This document shows positions 43,102-51,229 of a stretch of 64,000 bases of DNA, piece after piece; the first letter of the stretch is position 1, and each line of letters begins with the position of its first letter. The stretch is from positions 124,001 to 188,000 of the forward strand of contig NZ_MULI01000003.1 of NCBI RefSeq assembly GCF_002939385.1. Reading direction: 5' to 3'. The position numbers were made by a program, and so were the translations under genes. Source of the stretch: Streptomyces sp. MH60. GTDB lineage: Bacteria > Actinomycetota > Actinomycetes > Streptomycetales > Streptomycetaceae. The notes under the pieces were generated by a model that saw nothing but the letters and a program-made list of their open reading frames with translations, did no database searches and was not told the DNA's origin.

Positions 43102-44082
43102 TCAGTCGGTGGTGAAGCTGGGCAGTGCCGCAGCGGGGTAACGGCTGCCTGCCGAGCCGTGGGGAAGGATCTCGGTGATGCGATCCAGATCGGCGGCGGA
43201 GAGCTGGACGGCGACGGCGCCGGCGTTCTCCTCAAGGCGCTTGGCGCTGCGGGTGCCGGGAATGGGTGCGACATCCTCGCCCTGGGCGAGCAGCCAGGCC
43301 AGCGCGAGTTGGGCGGTAGTGACGCCCCTGGTGTCGGCCAGATCCTTGAGCTGTTCGGTGGCGCGCAGGTTGTACGTGTAGTTCTCGCCCTGCCAGCGCT
43401 CGTCCCAGCTGCGCATGTCGTCGGCGGGGTACTCGCTCGCGGGCTTGACCTGGCCGGTGAGGAAGCCGCGGCCGAGAGGGGAGTACGGCACCAGGCCGAT
43501 GCCGAGTTCCCGAAGGACGGGAAGGATCTTTTCCTCCACCTCCCGCTCGAACAGCGAGTACTCGTACTGGAGCGCGGAGACCGGGGTGACGGCGTGGGCA
43601 CGGCGGATGTACTGGGGGCCGACATTGCTCAGACCGAAGTACTTCACCTTGCCTTCGGTGATCAGTTCACCGACCTCCTCGGCCGGAGTGGCGGGGTCGG
43701 AGATGTGCTGGTAGAAGAGGTCGATGCGGTCGCTCTGCAGATAGCGCAGGCTGTGCTCGGCGACCTTGCGGATGTTTTCCGGGCGGCTGTTGAAGGCGGA
43801 GCCGATCGGCCGGGCGGTCATGTCGAAGCCGAACTTGGTGGCGAGGACCACCTCGTCGCGGAAGCCCTTGACCGCCTCGCCGAGGAGGGCCTCGTTGCTG
43901 CCGGTACCGGCGCCGTACAGCTCGGCGGTATCGAAGAAGTCGATCCCGAGTTCGTGCGCGCGGCGGATGGTCGCGATGCTCTCGTCGTTGTTCGAGGCGC
44001 CGTAGGCCATGGACATGCCCATGGTCCCCAGGCCGAGCGCCGAGACGCGCAGACCTTGAGAGCCCAGATCGCGGTGCTGCAT
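43102..44082 (-). CDS. Aldo/keto reductase
   Basis: A 326-residue AKR13-like reductase: LGLGTMGMSMAYG, catalytic Asp and Tyr in DFFDTAELYG, Lys in VLATKFGF and His in LFYQHISDP, and NADPH-binding PIPGTRSAKRLEENAGA. Probably reduces aldehydes or ketones with NADPH. GGGAG precedes ATG 44082. Divergent from a TetR gene across two related palindromes; likely substrate-induced. Confidence 0.93.
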   Translation of the reverse strand: MQHRDLGSQGLRVSALGLGTMGMSMAYGASNNDESIATIRRAHELGIDFFDTAELYGAGTGSNEALLGEAVKGFRDEVVLATKFGFDMTARPIGSAFNSRPENIRKVAEHSLRYLQSDRIDLFYQHISDPATPAEEVGELITEGKVKYFGLSNVGPQYIRRAHAVTPVSALQYEYSLFEREVEEKILPVLRELGIGLVPYSPLGRGFLTGQVKPASEYPADDMRSWDERWQGENYTYNLRATEQLKDLADTRGVTTAQLALAWLLAQGEDVAPIPGTRSAKRLEENAGAVAVQLSAADLDRITEILPHGSAGSRYPAAALPSFTTD

Positions 44083-44127
44083 GAGTTCACTCCCTCAGTG
44101 TTTCGCCGGTTTTGCTTCGAAGAGGCC

Positions 44128-44192
44128 AAACCGAACCGTTCGGTTTGACTGTACGGGTCGATCGCCCGCGATGCCAAACCAAATGGTTCGGT
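44128..44192. promoter_or_regulatory. Two TetR operators with AACCGAAC half-sites
   Basis: AAACCGAAC-C-GTTCGGTTT (44128-44146) is a perfect inverted repeat with nine-base arms. AAACCAAATGGTTCGGT (44176-44192) is an imperfect second copy. Their centres are about 47 bp apart, one near each divergent gene. Confidence 0.8.
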
Positions 44193-44208
44193 GCTCTATT
44201 CTGGAGCT

Positions 44209-44835
44209 ATGTCCCGGTCCCGTGACTCCGGCCAGACCGCAGCGCCCGCAGCCGCAGCCGCCGGCGGCGACACGCGCGAGCGCATCCTCGCCGCTGCCAT
44301 GGAGGAGTTCGCCCGCCACGGCATCGCCGGCGCCCGCGTGGACCGCATCGCCAAGCTCGCCAGGACCAGCAAAGAACGCGTCTACGCCTACTTCCGCGGC
44401 AAAGAAGCGCTCTATGCCGCCGTGGCCGCACGGGAGTACGTCGTCATCGCCGAGGCCACTCAGATGGACCCGTACGACCTGCCTGGCTACGCGGGCCGCC
44501 TGTTCGACTACTTCGTCGTCCGTCCGGACCACCACCGTCTGATCACCTGGGGCCGCCTCGAACTGCCGGGCACCGCAGCCGTTGCCGACGATCCCACCCA
44601 GGCGGTGATCGCCCGCAAAGTCGACCAGCTCCGCCAGGTGCAGCAGGCTGGACAGCTCGATCCCGCCTGGGACCCGGCCGACGTCCTCGCCCTGGTCAAC
44701 CAGATCGCCATGACTTGGGCGGCACAACCCGAACTCAGCGAGGCTGCCGCCGCGCACGCCGTGGACCCCACCACCGCCGCCCGCCGCGCAGCGGTGGTGA
44801 CCGCCGTCGAGCGGCTTTTCCCCCGAGCGCGCTGA
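44209..44835 (+). CDS. TetR-family repressor
   Basis: A 208-residue regulator with HTH region (about 22-68: RERILAAAMEEFARHGIAGA, then AKLARTSKERVYAYFRGKEA) and a ligand domain with HHRLITWGRLE. GGAG is only two bases from ATG 44209; in-frame GTG 44191 is inside the second operator. Probably represses the divergent AKR. Similar in layout to the TetR at 23535. Confidence 0.92.
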   Translation: MSRSRDSGQTAAPAAAAAGGDTRERILAAAMEEFARHGIAGARVDRIAKLARTSKERVYAYFRGKEALYAAVAAREYVVIAEATQMDPYDLPGYAGRLFDYFVVRPDHHRLITWGRLELPGTAAVADDPTQAVIARKVDQLRQVQQAGQLDPAWDPADVLALVNQIAMTWAAQPELSEAAAAHAVDPTTAARRAAVVTAVERLFPRAR

Positions 44836-45113
44836 GCTCCGCGGGCCGGCGGCAGCCCTGCTCGAACATGCGCGAAACGACGTCGGCCGCCCTTGCCTCT
44901 CGCCAAGGGGCGGATTCTGCTGACGTGTCGGATCAGTTCGTCTCGTCAGCGCCGGCGGTGGTCTCGCAGACGTTGTCGCCACCGACCGTGTCGGCCAGGC
45001 GCTGATCCAACGCCGCACGGCTGCGTCGAGGAGACGCCCGTCGCACCCGTCGGCCGGGAGAGGTGACGCTTGCCGCGGGCGTGGAGGGCCTGCCGGGCCG
45101 CCCGGGGTGGCAG
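44836..45113. other. Intergenic region before PadR
   Basis: No gene recognised. On the minus strand a short coding-like tail (AALDQRLADTVGGDNVCETT) ends at 44933 but has no start; too little to call. Confidence 0.4.
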
Positions 45114-45136
45114 ATATATTTCGTAGGTCGATATAT
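45114..45136. promoter_or_regulatory. Candidate PadR operator and promoter
   Basis: ATATAT repeats at both ends of a 23-base stretch (ATATAT-N11-ATATAT), very AT-rich for this genome, ten bases before the PadR start. PadR proteins bind AT-rich palindromes over their own promoters, so autoregulation is likely. The short distance to the ATG suggests a leaderless message. Confidence 0.6.
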
Positions 45137-45145
45137 GCTCGACGC

Positions 45146-45487
45146 ATGACCAGACAGAATCCGCCCTTGACCGAACCGCAGTACTTCATCCTGGCTTCGC
45201 TCATGGACGGCCCCTTGCACGGGTACGGCATCATCAAGGCTGCCGAGCAGGCCACCGACGGGCGGCTGCGGATCGCTGTCGGCACCCTCTACGGCGCGCT
45301 GGAGCGGATGGAGCGGGCCGGGCTGGTGGCCGCCGGTCATGAGGAGATCGTGGACGGGCGGGCGAGGCGCTACTACCGGCTCACCGAGGACGGCACCGAG
45401 GCACTCGGCCGGGAGGCGCTGCGGATGCAGCAGGCGGCGGCCGTCGTCATCGGACGCTCGCGGGATGCCGGAGCGGCCCCGGCATGA
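45146..45487 (+). CDS. PadR-family transcriptional regulator
   Basis: A 113-residue winged-helix regulator: FILASLMDGPLHGYGIIKAA, LRIAVGTLYGALERMERAGL and ARRYYRLTEDGTEAL are the three PadR signature segments. The C-terminal dimerisation helix is short (PadR-s1 type). Followed with an ATGA overlap by a membrane protein, the usual PadR/membrane-protein operon; it probably controls that operon. Confidence 0.93.
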   Translation: MTRQNPPLTEPQYFILASLMDGPLHGYGIIKAAEQATDGRLRIAVGTLYGALERMERAGLVAAGHEEIVDGRARRYYRLTEDGTEALGREALRMQQAAAVVIGRSRDAGAAPA

Positions 45488-46440
45488 ATCGTCTGCTGCT
45501 TGCGGCCTATCCCGAGCCCTACCGTTCCCGGCAGGGAGAGGAAGTGCTGGCCTGCCTGGCCGAGGCGTATCCCGGCCGCTCCTGGCCCCCGCCGCGGGAA
45601 GTTGCCGCCCTGGTGCGCGCCGGGGTGCAGGCCCGCGCCCGTGTCACCGTTGACGACACCACTCGGCCGTGGTGGCTGGACGGCATCCACCTGGCCGCCC
45701 TCGTCCTCGCCGCGCTGGCACTGGTTCCGTACTTGCAGGATGTGTGGCACTGGGCATTGCACATCGATCCCGGACAGCACGCAATCGCCTTCCGCTTCTC
45801 CGGCTGGTACCCGTGGGCCGAAGGTCCCACGCGGATACGGCTGCTGCCCTACGGGCTGCTCCCGCTGGGCTGCCTGATCGCTCTGTTGCGGGGCAGGGCG
45901 TGGATCGCGCTGCCGGCCGCGGCAGCCATGATCTGGGCCGGCGGCACGTCCCCCGGCCGCACCCTCTTCGGCGACGAGGGCAAGGCGGGCCTGGGCTACT
46001 ACGGTCTCGGCGCCCCGATAACGGCCCGTGACCTGGCGCTCTCGGGGGCACTGTGCGCCGCGTGCGCCGTGCTGGCGCTCTGCCGTCCCGGCCGTCTGCG
46101 ACGCCGCTCGTACCGTTGGCTGGCCCCCGTCGTGCTCGCCATGTTCGTGGCCGGGGGCCTGCATGTCATCTCCGTCAGCCCGGCTTTCCAGCGTGGTCTG
46201 TTCGTCCTCGAAGTCGCCGCGCTGATCGCCGCATGGGTGGCGACGGCCGCCACCGGCGACCACCGGTGGCTGATCCCCGTCGCGGCGGTGGCGATCGTCC
46301 GCACGCAGGCGATCGTCGTCCGGCCGGACGCGTTCATGCAGTCCTTTCCGGACCTGGTCGTCCTCATCCTGCTGATCGCACCCCTCCCCGCCCTGGCGAT
46401 CACCGCCCAGCGCCGACAGGGGCAGGCGCTCGCCGAATAG
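45484..46440 (+). CDS. PadR-linked integral membrane protein
   Basis: A 318-residue protein beginning MNRLLLAAYPEPYRSRQGEE, a permease-prefix-like start seen in PadR-linked membrane proteins, then about seven membrane helices. No enzymatic motif. Starts at an ATG overlapping the PadR stop, so the two are coupled. Role unknown. Confidence 0.85.
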   Translation: MNRLLLAAYPEPYRSRQGEEVLACLAEAYPGRSWPPPREVAALVRAGVQARARVTVDDTTRPWWLDGIHLAALVLAALALVPYLQDVWHWALHIDPGQHAIAFRFSGWYPWAEGPTRIRLLPYGLLPLGCLIALLRGRAWIALPAAAAMIWAGGTSPGRTLFGDEGKAGLGYYGLGAPITARDLALSGALCAACAVLALCRPGRLRRRSYRWLAPVVLAMFVAGGLHVISVSPAFQRGLFVLEVAALIAAWVATAATGDHRWLIPVAAVAIVRTQAIVVRPDAFMQSFPDLVVLILLIAPLPALAITAQRRQGQALAE

Positions 46441-46534
46441 GAGCGGACCCCCGGTTGGCCGGCCGAGCCCGGCGGCCCACGTCGTGCCGCAGGGCGCGCG
46501 TGACCGAACTCCTCCCAACGGAAGAAACAGAGAG

Positions 46535-47464
46535 ATGACTCAGCACGATTCTCCGTCCCTGCCCGCGCACCGTCCGGGGGCCTCAAGGCAGGCCCCCGGG
46601 GCCCCCGAGGCCCTCGACGACACCGGCCCGTCGCGTGAGACGCGGCCGTGGATGCCGGCCCTGCTGTACGCCCTGGGGTTCCTGACGGTCTACCTGCTCG
46701 CCGTCTGCACCCCGTGGGGGCAACGAGCTGAGAACGCCCTGTTCGGTCTCGGCGAACAGGGCGGCGAAGAAGCATGGATCTACCCCCTGTCAGGATCGGC
46801 CTACGGCTCGACGCCCCTGCCGCCGATGGAATTGAGCGCCAAGCCCACCGTGCTGGTGGGTCTGGCCGTCATCGTGGTCCTCACCCTGGTGCGGCGGTGC
46901 TGGCGACAGGGGTGCGCGGCGCTCGGGGTCGTCATTCTCGCGACCGGAGGCAAGGAGGTGTTCAAATCGGCCATGCCCCGCCCCGACCTGGTGGGCGCGC
47001 CCGAGAATCTCCTTGATCAGGGTTTTCCCAGCGGGCACACGGTCATCCCCGCCGCGCTGACCCTGGCCGCCGTCCTCGTGGTTTCCCCCCGCATCCGCCC
47101 CTACGTCGCCACGGTCGGTGTGCTGTGGCTCGCCTGCATCGCCGCCGCCAGCGCGACCATGGGCGGCCACCGGCCCAGCGAAGTGCTGGGAGCCACACTG
47201 CTTGCCTGTGCCTGTTACGGCCTCGCCACCTGGCTGCTGCCGCCGGCCGCCGAGTCAGGCGCCACGCGGAACCCCCGTGCGCTGCCCGTCATCACCCTGA
47301 CGCTGGCACTGGCCGTCGCCCTCGTGTCCGGCGCACGGAACGACACCCTCACAAGGACGCTGGTCTCCGCGGCGACGGCCTTCATATGCGCTGCCCTGGT
47401 CTGGTACGCCGCAGTCGGGCGGCCCGCACCCACCGCACGCCGCACACGCCCCGCATTGGACTGA
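46535..47464 (+). CDS. PAP2-superfamily membrane phosphatase
   Basis: A 309-residue membrane protein with the three lipid-phosphatase motifs: KEVFKSAMPRP (KxxxxxxRP), PSGHT and SATMGGHRPSEVLG (third motif, with Glu instead of the usual Asp at the end). Five to eight membrane helices surround the outer-facing active site, so it should dephosphorylate lipid phosphates such as undecaprenyl or phosphatidate. ATG 46535 has a weak GAGAG. Likely co-transcribed with the PadR pair, 94 bases after it. Confidence 0.88.
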   Translation: MTQHDSPSLPAHRPGASRQAPGAPEALDDTGPSRETRPWMPALLYALGFLTVYLLAVCTPWGQRAENALFGLGEQGGEEAWIYPLSGSAYGSTPLPPMELSAKPTVLVGLAVIVVLTLVRRCWRQGCAALGVVILATGGKEVFKSAMPRPDLVGAPENLLDQGFPSGHTVIPAALTLAAVLVVSPRIRPYVATVGVLWLACIAAASATMGGHRPSEVLGATLLACACYGLATWLLPPAAESGATRNPRALPVITLTLALAVALVSGARNDTLTRTLVSAATAFICAALVWYAAVGRPAPTARRTRPALD

Positions 47465-47689
47465 CCACCCGGCAGGCTCGGGGCGGAACCGGCGCAGCCT
47501 GGCGAAGCGACGGCTCCCGGGGAGGCTTGCGCTGCCGCCCCGAGCAACGCGGCGGGCACGGAAGACGCAACAGCAGGGCAGGATCAGGTCCTACCGGGGC
47601 GACGATTGGCACCGGATCCGGCGAGTACGTGGCCGACCGGCCCCTCGACACAATCGGCGCCGATCGGTGCACCGGGCGATCAGCAGCGG

Positions 47690-47861
47690 GTAGCAGACGG
47701 CTCCGGTAGATCGTGGTCTTGGCCACCGCGGCACGGGCTGCCACCTCGTCGATGGCGAACCGGTCGTAACCGCGTTCGGCCCACAGTTCGTGGGCCGCCT
47801 TGAGAACCCGTCCGTCGGCGTCCGCACCGCGGGGGCGTCCTCTGCGTACCGGGGTTGTCAT
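47690..47861 (-). pseudogene. TetR regulator truncated after the HTH
   Basis: GGGAGGAG then ATG 47861 starts MTTPVRRGRPRGADADGRVL, followed by FAIDEVAARAAVAKTTIYRS, a complete TetR helix-turn-helix. After TTIYRS, where RWxSKxxL is expected, the sequence turns to unrelated Arg/Pro-rich codons that stay open down to 47382. The ligand-binding domain has thus been lost by a rearrangement near 47700. Could still make a short DNA-binding peptide. Confidence 0.65.
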
Positions 47862-48020
47862 GGGCGTCACTCCTCCCCGTGCTCGTCCCGATGCCGGTCC
47901 GCCGGTCACTCAGTGCTGGTGGGCCGGCTGCGATGCTTCGAGGACCGATGAGTTCTGGCCCCGCGTGTCGTCTGCAAGGGAAGAAGCACCAAGAACGCGC
48001 TGTGGAAGCAGGTGATTCTC

Positions 48021-48368
48021 ATGGACGTGACTCGCGTACTGATGGTCTCTCCGGTACGGAACATCGACATCGCGGTGGCCTGGTATGAACGGCTGCTGGG
48101 CCGCCCGGCGGACCTCCGGCCGATGCCGTCGCTGGCCGACTGGCATCTCACCGCGAGCGGTTGGCTCCAGGTCTTCGAGGACCCGACACACGCCGGCTCG
48201 ACGCTGCTCAACCTGGAGGTGCCCGCGTTGGACAAGGCGCTGTCCGAGCTGGCGGAGCGGGGTCTTACGACGGGGCCGGTGCAAACCGGTGGCGAGCGTA
48301 CCCGGTTCGCCGCCTTGGAGGACCCGGACGGCAACCGAGTCACCCTGCTGGAGAACCCGGTGGAGTAG
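48021..48368 (+). CDS. VOC/glyoxalase-fold protein
   Basis: A 115-residue VOC protein: VSPVRNIDIAVAWYERLLGR, the central LEVPALDKALSELAERG and the closing FAALEDPDGNRVTLLEN. Metal ligands are not fully conserved. ATG 48021 follows AGGTGA at good distance. Divergent from the broken TetR gene at 47861, which may once have controlled it. Confidence 0.87.
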   Translation: MDVTRVLMVSPVRNIDIAVAWYERLLGRPADLRPMPSLADWHLTASGWLQVFEDPTHAGSTLLNLEVPALDKALSELAERGLTTGPVQTGGERTRFAALEDPDGNRVTLLENPVE

Positions 48369-48451
48369 TCCGCAACGTGGGTCTCGGTGACGGGCGGGGT
48401 GATCGATCTGTCGTGCAGGAGGTGGAGAGGGCTTCGTGGGGGAGAGCTAGA

Positions 48452-48560
48452 AACCGGGCGGAGATCCGTTCTTTTCTGAAGCCTCGACGGGGTGTCCGAC
48501 GCTGTCCTGGACGCGCTCGCCAGGGCGCTGCGGCTCGACGATACGGAGCGGGCACACCTG
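48452..48560 (+). pseudogene. XRE/MmyB regulator, N-terminal remnant
   Basis: NRAEIRSFLKPRRG (48452-48491) continues one frame over as VSDAVLDALARALRLDDTER AHL (48492-48560). In the intact relative at 16424 these two pieces (NRSEIRAFLTSRR and VSESVLEAVAQALLLDEDER) are separated by the whole helix-turn-helix, so about 45 codons are deleted. The matching C-terminus is at 49005-49183. Confidence 0.7.
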
Positions 48561-48566
48561 CCGGCT

Positions 48567-48663
48567 GCTTCTTCGTCGCCGTAGGCGGCGGCGGTGTCCA
48601 GGAGGCGGTAGCCGGCGGCGAGGGCGTCGGGGACGGCGCGCTCGGTCTCGTCGGCGGGGCGGT
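48567..48663 (-). pseudogene. Aldo/keto reductase N-terminal remnant
   Basis: The minus strand reads DETERAVPDALAAGYRLLDT then AAAYGDEEAAGR, the family motif with catalytic Asp and Tyr of aldo/keto reductases (A.GYRLIDTAAAYGNEE). Only about 32 codons remain. It directly follows the ADH fragment on the same strand. Confidence 0.65.
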
Positions 48664-48666
48664 GGG

Positions 48667-49010
48667 TCAGGGGCGGATGAGGGCCTTCAGGACCTGCCGG
48701 TCGGCCATCGCCCGGTAGGCGTCCGGTGTCCGGTCGAGGGTGAAGGTCTGGTCGAAGACGCGGCCGGGGGTGATGGTGCCGTCGAGGACGTCGGGCAGCA
48801 GGTGCTCGATGTAGGCGCGGGCGGGGCTGGCGCCGCCGGTCAGGGTGATGTTCCGCATGAACAGGCCGGGACCGATCGGTCCCACTTCGTACTGCGGCAC
48901 GCCGAGGCGGCTGATGGTGCCGCCGTCCAGGACGGCGCCGAGCGCGGTGTCGAGGGCCGGTCGGGTGCCGACGGCCTCGATGACCTTGTCCACGCCGCCG
49001 GTCACCCTCA
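48667..49010 (-). pseudogene. Zinc-type alcohol dehydrogenase, C-terminal remnant
   Basis: From about 49010 down to the stop at 48667 the minus strand encodes VDKVIEAVGTRPALDTALGA, VLDGGTISRLGVPQ, FMRNITLTGGASPARAYIEH and VFDQTFTLDRTPDAYRAMAD, the C-terminal third of a medium-chain alcohol dehydrogenase. The catalytic domain and most of the Rossmann fold are missing; the frame runs backward into DNA of the XRE fragment. Confidence 0.75.
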
Positions 49011-49183
49011 CCTCGCAGTCACTGCACGTCGAAGGCACCCCCGGCCAGCGCATCGGCGTATACACCGCCGAACCCGGCACCCCCGACCACGATGCCCTCC
49101 TCCTGCTGGACGTGACCGGCCCACAAGCGGCGCACACTACCCAGACCGTGGAAGCCGGCGGACGGCATCCCCGCCGCGACTGA
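49005..49183 (+). pseudogene. XRE/MmyB regulator, C-terminal remnant
   Basis: LHVEGTPGQRIGVYTAEPGT then PDHDALLLLDVTG matches the end of MmyB-type regulators (compare VYTAEPGTPSEDRLRLL at 16424). It abuts the ADH piece, which reads the other way. Together with 48452-48560 it brackets the ADH/AKR scraps. Confidence 0.7.
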
Positions 49184-49588
49184 TCGCACGACGGTCGCGT
49201 GCGGTCGCTCCGTCGACTCCGGTTGTTGCGCCCGGCCGCCAACCCGCGCCGGTGCCCACGCCTGCCTGGCCGTTCCCCTCAGCGCGCACGGCTGCGTCCC
49301 GGGTGCACTGTCCCTGCCGCGCGTCCACGACCCGAGCCCTTCGACCAGGGCGACCGTGACTTCGCCACCGAACTCGCCGACCGGGCCGCCCCCGGCTCGA
49401 GACAGCCACTCGCTGCGGTCCGGCCGACGACAGCTCCGAGACCGGAGGGGGCTGGTACGACGTGCTCCCTCGTGGGGTGGTGCTGACGGCGAGGGGTGCG
49501 GGCTGCACAGGGGCTCCGGGCTCCGGGGGCCTCCCGTACGCCTGGTGCTGTCAGTCGACCGGGGTGCGTGGCCTCGGTGGGATGAGGA
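49184..49588. other. Intergenic region, no gene seen
   Basis: About 400 bases after the MmyB remnant. No ribosome site with sensible frame, no repeat. Confidence 0.4.
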
Positions 49589-50233
49589 TCAGCGGGCGAG
49601 GGAGACGGCGAAGGAGGTGAAGCCGTTGCGGCGCAGGATGTGGGGGACGACGAGGATCATGGCCTCGGTGGCGCGGGCGGTGGTGATGCCGCCGAGGTCC
49701 TCGATCCACGCGGGTTCCCAGCCCAGGTCGCCGAGGAGGCCGGTGACGGTCTTCTTGGCCTGTTCGTCGTTGCCGGAGAGGTAGGCGGTGGGCGGGGTGG
49801 CCAGCATCCGTGGGGCGGTCATGACCATGAACAGCATGGTGTTGAGGGTCTTGACGACGTGGGTGTCGGGCAGGGCGGTCTGGAGCTGTTCGGCGAGGCT
49901 GCTGCCGGGGTAGCACAGGTCGCCGGGCAGGCCGTCGGCGGCGTCGCGGGTGGCGTTGGAGACGTCGATGAGGACCTTGCCCGCGAGTTCGGCCCGCAGG
50001 GCGGTGAGCCGTTCCAGGGTGCTGTCGCCGGGGGTCGCGTTGATCACGACGTCCGCGGTGCGGGCGGTGGTCGCGTGGTCGGCGTAGCGGATTGAGGTTA
50101 CTTCTCCGGGCGGCCGACTCGTCTCGTCTCCGTTCCTGCGGCGGCCGAGGACGACCTGGTGTCCCGCTGCGGCGAGGGCGTGGGCGAGGTTGGTGCCGAC
50201 GCGGCCGGCGCCGAGGATGCCGATGGTGGTCAA
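49589..50233 (-). CDS. NADPH-dependent F420 reductase-like oxidoreductase
   Basis: A 214-residue protein with N-terminal dinucleotide-binding IGILGAGRVGTNLAHALAAA and a short C-terminal domain (VVKTLNTMLFMVM, WEPAWIEDLGGITTARATEA), the pattern of F420H2:NADP-type reductases, many of which act on other substrates. TTG 50233 is the start, with AAGGAG seven bases upstream. It follows the phosphatase-like gene on the same strand after 61 bases, so both are probably one operon facing LysR. Confidence 0.88.
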   Translation of the reverse strand: MTTIGILGAGRVGTNLAHALAAAGHQVVLGRRRNGDETSRPPGEVTSIRYADHATTARTADVVINATPGDSTLERLTALRAELAGKVLIDVSNATRDAADGLPGDLCYPGSSLAEQLQTALPDTHVVKTLNTMLFMVMTAPRMLATPPTAYLSGNDEQAKKTVTGLLGDLGWEPAWIEDLGGITTARATEAMILVVPHILRRNGFTSFAVSLAR

Positions 50234-50294
50234 GAGGGGGCTCCTTGGGAAGGCGGGTGGTTCGGGGTGGGGGTGGGGGTGGGGGTGCGGCCGG

Positions 50295-51104
50295 TCAGAT
50301 CGCGGACAGGACGTTCAGCGCCGTGGTGTGGATGCCGGGGGCGGCGGCCAGGAAGTCGCGGCTGCCCGCGTTCCAGGGCTTGCCGTCCAGGTCGGTGACG
50401 GTGCCTCCGGCCTCGGTGACCAGCAGGGCGCCGGCGGCCAGGCCGGAGCGGACGTCGGAGAACTGCCAGAAGGCGTCCATGCGCCCGGCGGCGACGTGGA
50501 TGAGCTGCAGGGTGGCCGGGACGGAGACCCGCACGACGAGGCCGGCGGTGAGCATGGCGGTGACCGAGGCGCCGATCCGGCGGAAGGTGTCGGTGCTCTC
50601 GCCGGGCCTGGCCTGCCCGGTGCCGATCAGTGCGGCGCCCAGGTCGTCCTTGGCCGACACGGTCAGACGGCGGCCGTTGAGGTGGGCGCCGTCTCCGGCG
50701 GTGGCGGTGTAGGTGTCGCCGGTCAGCGGGAGGTGGACGACGGTGAGGACCGGTTGGTTGTCGCGGACCAGGGTGGCGGTGACGGCCCAGTCGGACATGC
50801 CGTGGACGTGGTTGATGTTGCCCTCGGCCGGATCGCAGATCCACCACTCGCCCGCCGGCAGCGCCCCGCCCGCCAGCTCGTCCTCCACCCACCGCGACCC
50901 CGGCCTGAGCTTGATCAGCGGCTCACGCATCACGGCGAGGACCGCGTCGTCATTGGCGTGGATCTCGCCGACGACCTCGCCCAGGCTCACGCCCCGGGCA
51001 TGGGTCGTGTGGCGCTCCCGCAGAGTGGCTCCGGCGTCTTGCAGTACGGCGGTCACCGCGGGCAGAAGCGTGGCGTCGAGGTCGGAAGGCATGGCTGTGT
51101 TCAT
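50295..51104 (-). CDS. Inositol-monophosphatase-family protein, altered active site
   Basis: A 269-residue member of the Mg-dependent phosphatase family: WVEDE supplies the first metal Glu, WWICDPAEGNINHVHG replaces the usual DPIDGTxN, and SDVRSGLAAGALLVTEAGG is the late motif. The second Asp of DPIDGT has become Glu and the Thr is Asn, so activity or substrate may differ from inositol phosphatases. AGGGAG is upstream of ATG 51104. First gene of an operon with the F420-reductase-like protein. Confidence 0.88.
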   Translation of the reverse strand: MNTAMPSDLDATLLPAVTAVLQDAGATLRERHTTHARGVSLGEVVGEIHANDDAVLAVMREPLIKLRPGSRWVEDELAGGALPAGEWWICDPAEGNINHVHGMSDWAVTATLVRDNQPVLTVVHLPLTGDTYTATAGDGAHLNGRRLTVSAKDDLGAALIGTGQARPGESTDTFRRIGASVTAMLTAGLVVRVSVPATLQLIHVAAGRMDAFWQFSDVRSGLAAGALLVTEAGGTVTDLDGKPWNAGSRDFLAAAPGIHTTALNVLSAI

Positions 51105-51191
51105 GGCGGACTCCCTGGATTCGGTGGAAGCGGGGCGAGCGTGGGTGCTTCCCTTGGCCCCGCTTCTCGAAGGTAGAAGCCCCGGGTATTA

Positions 51192-51210
51192 ACAACAAGT
51201 GCATGGTTGT
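51192..51210. promoter_or_regulatory. Candidate LysR binding site
   Basis: ACAAC-N9-GTTGT lies in the 125-base space between the divergent phosphatase-like and LysR genes. LysR proteins usually bind such interrupted dyads about 20-60 bases before their own start. Confidence 0.5.
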
Positions 51211-51229
51211 CACTCGTAAAGTTACTGCC

